A stretch of 43,380 bases of DNA from Acidimicrobiia bacterium (GTDB lineage Bacteria > Actinomycetota > Acidimicrobiia > Acidimicrobiales > Poriferisodalaceae), in the NCBI GenBank assembly GCA_022822525.1, contig JAJEBN010000037.1:1-43380 (forward strand), written 5' to 3'. Both the position numbers and the translations under genes were made by a program. Within the stretch, counting starts at the first letter, position 1, and each line of letters begins with the position of its first letter. Positions 41,653 to 43,380 of this stretch are shown piece by piece. Below the pieces are notes generated by a model. That model did not search any database. It had not been told where the DNA came from and saw nothing but the letters and a program-made list of their open reading frames with translations.

Positions 41653-42647
41653 AAGATGGTCTGCCAGCGCTGGCGGTCGCCTTGGTATGGGGCGTAGAAG
41701 CTGACCCGGTCCACCACGTCGTCGAAGCGGCGCTTCAGTTCGGTGGCCACCTGTTCGGGTTCGGCCACTACGGCGAACGCGTCGAGGATGTCGTCGTCCA
41801 CCAGGTTGGCCATCTCGACCCAGCGGCCTTCCTTGGACATGGCGTTCAGCTCGGTCTGCATGTCGCCCCAGCCGTGGCAGTCGAGCACGGGCCGGTACGC
41901 CGGCGTGGAGCCGTAGAACGCCACCTGCTGCTTGGTGGCCTGACGCGCCTTCTCCATGTCCTCTTCGGTGTTGCCGGTCACGATGAACGACGGGCCCGAG
42001 ATGGTGATCTCGCTGGGGTCGCGACCGGCCCGGGCAGCACCCCGCTCGAGCGCCGGGATCGTCTCCTCGCGCAGGTATTTCTCGGTGGTGAAGCCGTGGC
42101 AGAGGAAGATGTCGCAGGTCTCGCCTGCCACTGCGGTCATGAGCGGGCCCACGCCGGCCAGCGCCAGCCGGGGCGTGCCGTAGGGATTCGGCCCGGGGTC
42201 GAAGAACGGCGTCATCAGCGTGTGCTCGTAGAAGTCGCCGCGGAAGTTCAGCTTCTCGCCGTTGTTCCAGCAGTCCCAGATGGCCTTGATCGCCATGATC
42301 ATCTCGCGCATGCGAGCCGCCGGCTTGGACCACTCCATCGAGAAACGCCGGGTGATGTGCGGACGGATCTGGCTGCCCAACCCCAAGACGAACCGCCCTT
42401 CCGACAGGGTCTGGATGTCGTTGGCGCTGTAGGCCAGTGTCATCGGGTTGCGGGCGAAGCCCACGGCGATGTTCGTGCCGAGGTCCACCGTCTCGGTCGC
42501 ATGTGCGATGAGCGGGAGCATCGTGAACGGATCGTGGTTGGTCTCCGGCACCCACAAGCCGTCGTACCCCAACGCTTCCTGTTCTCGGCTCGACTCCATC
42601 AGGTTGTCGAATCCGCTTGTGACTCCGAGGCCGCCGTCTACCTTCAT
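41634..42647 (-). CDS. LLM-class F420-dependent oxidoreductase (MSMEG_2256-like), copy 1
   Basis: Luciferase-like TIM-barrel oxidoreductase of 337 residues, close to the MSMEG_2256 group of probable F420-dependent enzymes: MKVDGGL, EALGYDGLWVPETNHDPF, TNIAVGFARNPM, LSEGRFVLGLGSQI, CHGFTTEKYL and a C-terminal FDDVVDRVSFYAPY. ATG 42647 is preferred because the family begins MKVDGG; ATG 42659 and ATG 42677 are in frame. A near-identical second gene lies 49 bp upstream on the same strand, so they are a tandem duplication in one operon. The substrate is unknown. Confidence 0.88.
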   Translation of the reverse strand: MKVDGGLGVTSGFDNLMESSREQEALGYDGLWVPETNHDPFTMLPLIAHATETVDLGTNIAVGFARNPMTLAYSANDIQTLSEGRFVLGLGSQIRPHITRRFSMEWSKPAARMREMIMAIKAIWDCWNNGEKLNFRGDFYEHTLMTPFFDPGPNPYGTPRLALAGVGPLMTAVAGETCDIFLCHGFTTEKYLREETIPALERGAARAGRDPSEITISGPSFIVTGNTEEDMEKARQATKQQVAFYGSTPAYRPVLDCHGWGDMQTELNAMSKEGRWVEMANLVDDDILDAFAVVAEPEQVATELKRRFDDVVDRVSFYAPYQGDRQRWQTIFNDLKS

Positions 42648-42696
42648 GGCGGGGACCATAGCGGCCCGCAGCTGCACCGGCCCGCGTGAGCTGGAG

Positions 42697-43380
42697 CTAG
42701 CTCCTCAGGTCGTTGAAGACGGCCTGCCAGCGCTGGCGGTCGCCTTGGTAGGGGGCGTAGAAGCTGACCCGGTCGACCACGTCGGCGTAGCGGCGCTTCA
42801 GTTCGGTGGCGATCTGTTCGGGTTCGGCCACCACGGCGAACGCGTCGAGGATGTCGTCATCGATCAGGTTCGCCATCTCGACCCAACGGCCCTCCTCGGA
42901 CATCGCATGCAGTTCGGTCTGCATGTCGCCCCAGCCGTGGCAGTCGAGCACGGGCCGGTACGCGGGCGTGCGGCCGAAGAAGGCCACCTGCTCCTTGGTG
43001 GCCTGGCGCGACTTCTCCATGTCCTCTTCGGTGTTGCCGGTCACGATGAACAACTCTCCCGAGATGGTGATCTCGCTGGGATCGCGGCCCGCTCGGGCAG
43101 CGCCCCGCTCGAGCGCCGGGACGGTCGCCTCACGCAGATAATTCTCGGTGGTGAAGCCGTGGCAGAGGAAAATGTCGCAGGTCTCGCCTGCCACTGCGGT
43201 CATGAGCGGGCCCACGCCGGCCAGCGCCAGCCGGGGCGTGCCGTAGGGATTCGGCCCGGGGTCGAAGAACGGCGTCATCAATGTGTGCTCGTAGAAGTCG
43301 CCGCGGAAGTTCAGCTTCTCGCCGTTGTTCCAGCAGTCCCAGATGGCCTTGATCGCCATGATCATCTCGCGCATGCGAGC
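42697..43380 (-). CDS. LLM-class F420-dependent oxidoreductase, copy 2 (5' truncated by window)
   Basis: The C-terminal 227 residues of a paralogue of the gene at 41634; the frame stays open to the window edge. Over 225 shared residues I count 18 differences (about 92% identity). The first 76 residues are identical and all changes lie in the C-terminal two thirds (for example TTEK/TTEN, SGPS/SGEL and RFDD/RYAD), so the copies diverge unevenly. It likely has the same fold and cofactor, perhaps with a shifted substrate range. It lacks the 59-bp repeat that follows copy 1, which fits a repeat formed after duplication. Confidence 0.88.
   Translation of the reverse strand, partial: ARMREMIMAIKAIWDCWNNGEKLNFRGDFYEHTLMTPFFDPGPNPYGTPRLALAGVGPLMTAVAGETCDIFLCHGFTTENYLREATVPALERGAARAGRDPSEITISGELFIVTGNTEEDMEKSRQATKEQVAFFGRTPAYRPVLDCHGWGDMQTELHAMSEEGRWVEMANLIDDDILDAFAVVAEPEQIATELKRRYADVVDRVSFYAPYQGDRQRWQAVFNDLRS

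Overview
High-GC DNA with F420-type luciferase-like oxidoreductases, a fused LivH-LivM permease, a fused E1 alpha-beta dehydrogenase, many GTG and a few TTG starts, and apparently leaderless genes. This points to an actinobacterium, most likely an uncultured Acidimicrobiia-like lineage. The lineage is inferred from gene content only. No phage or transposase gene is visible.

Layout. (1) 1-6.8 kb: two convergent paralogous surface or secreted proteins built from cadherin-like beta-sandwich repeats and a WSDG-repeat (beta-propeller-like) block; the first is cut by the window edge. (2) 7.0-12.3 kb: an accessory zone around a tRNA-Ala(GGC) gene. It holds a conserved protein of unknown function, a FitAB-type toxin-antitoxin pair, a luciferase-like oxidoreductase, a small-protein plus nucleotidyltransferase pair bracketed by a diverged copy of the tRNA 3' flank, a PNPOx-like protein, and a VapBC pair. 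(3) 12.3-23.1 kb: a branched-chain amino-acid block with a 2-oxoacid dehydrogenase E2 and fused E1, an SDR, a tandem Lrp/AsnC regulator and a LIV-type ABC transporter (lipoprotein, fused permease, two ATPases). A GTGAWTCAC operator core sits at the dehydrogenase promoter and at the transporter promoter, which suggests one Lrp regulon. (4) 23.1-38.8 kb: a large catabolic-looking cluster. It has a four-gene translationally coupled operon (flavin monooxygenase, P450, C45-type Ntn acyltransferase/hydrolase, ureohydrolase) divergent from an amidase and an SDR; an SDR-TetR operon; a zinc dehydrogenase plus N,N-dimethylformamidase-like pair divergent from a second zinc dehydrogenase plus second ureohydrolase; an Ldh2-type dehydrogenase; and a PhyH dioxygenase. 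Two promoters share a CCATAC-N6-GTATGG palindrome that is probably the TetR operator. (5) 38.9-43.4 kb: an MFS exporter, two coupled VOC proteins and a tandem-duplicated pair of MSMEG_2256-like oxidoreductases, the last cut by the window edge, with a 59-bp tandem repeat derived from the end of the first.

Most striking: the TetR-linked oxidation and C-N hydrolysis cluster, which looks like an undescribed pathway for an amide- or guanidino-containing compound; and the tRNA-flank-bracketed nucleotidyltransferase module, whose second gene has no ATG/GTG/TTG start that preserves its fold and probably starts at a CTG in a CTGA overlap.
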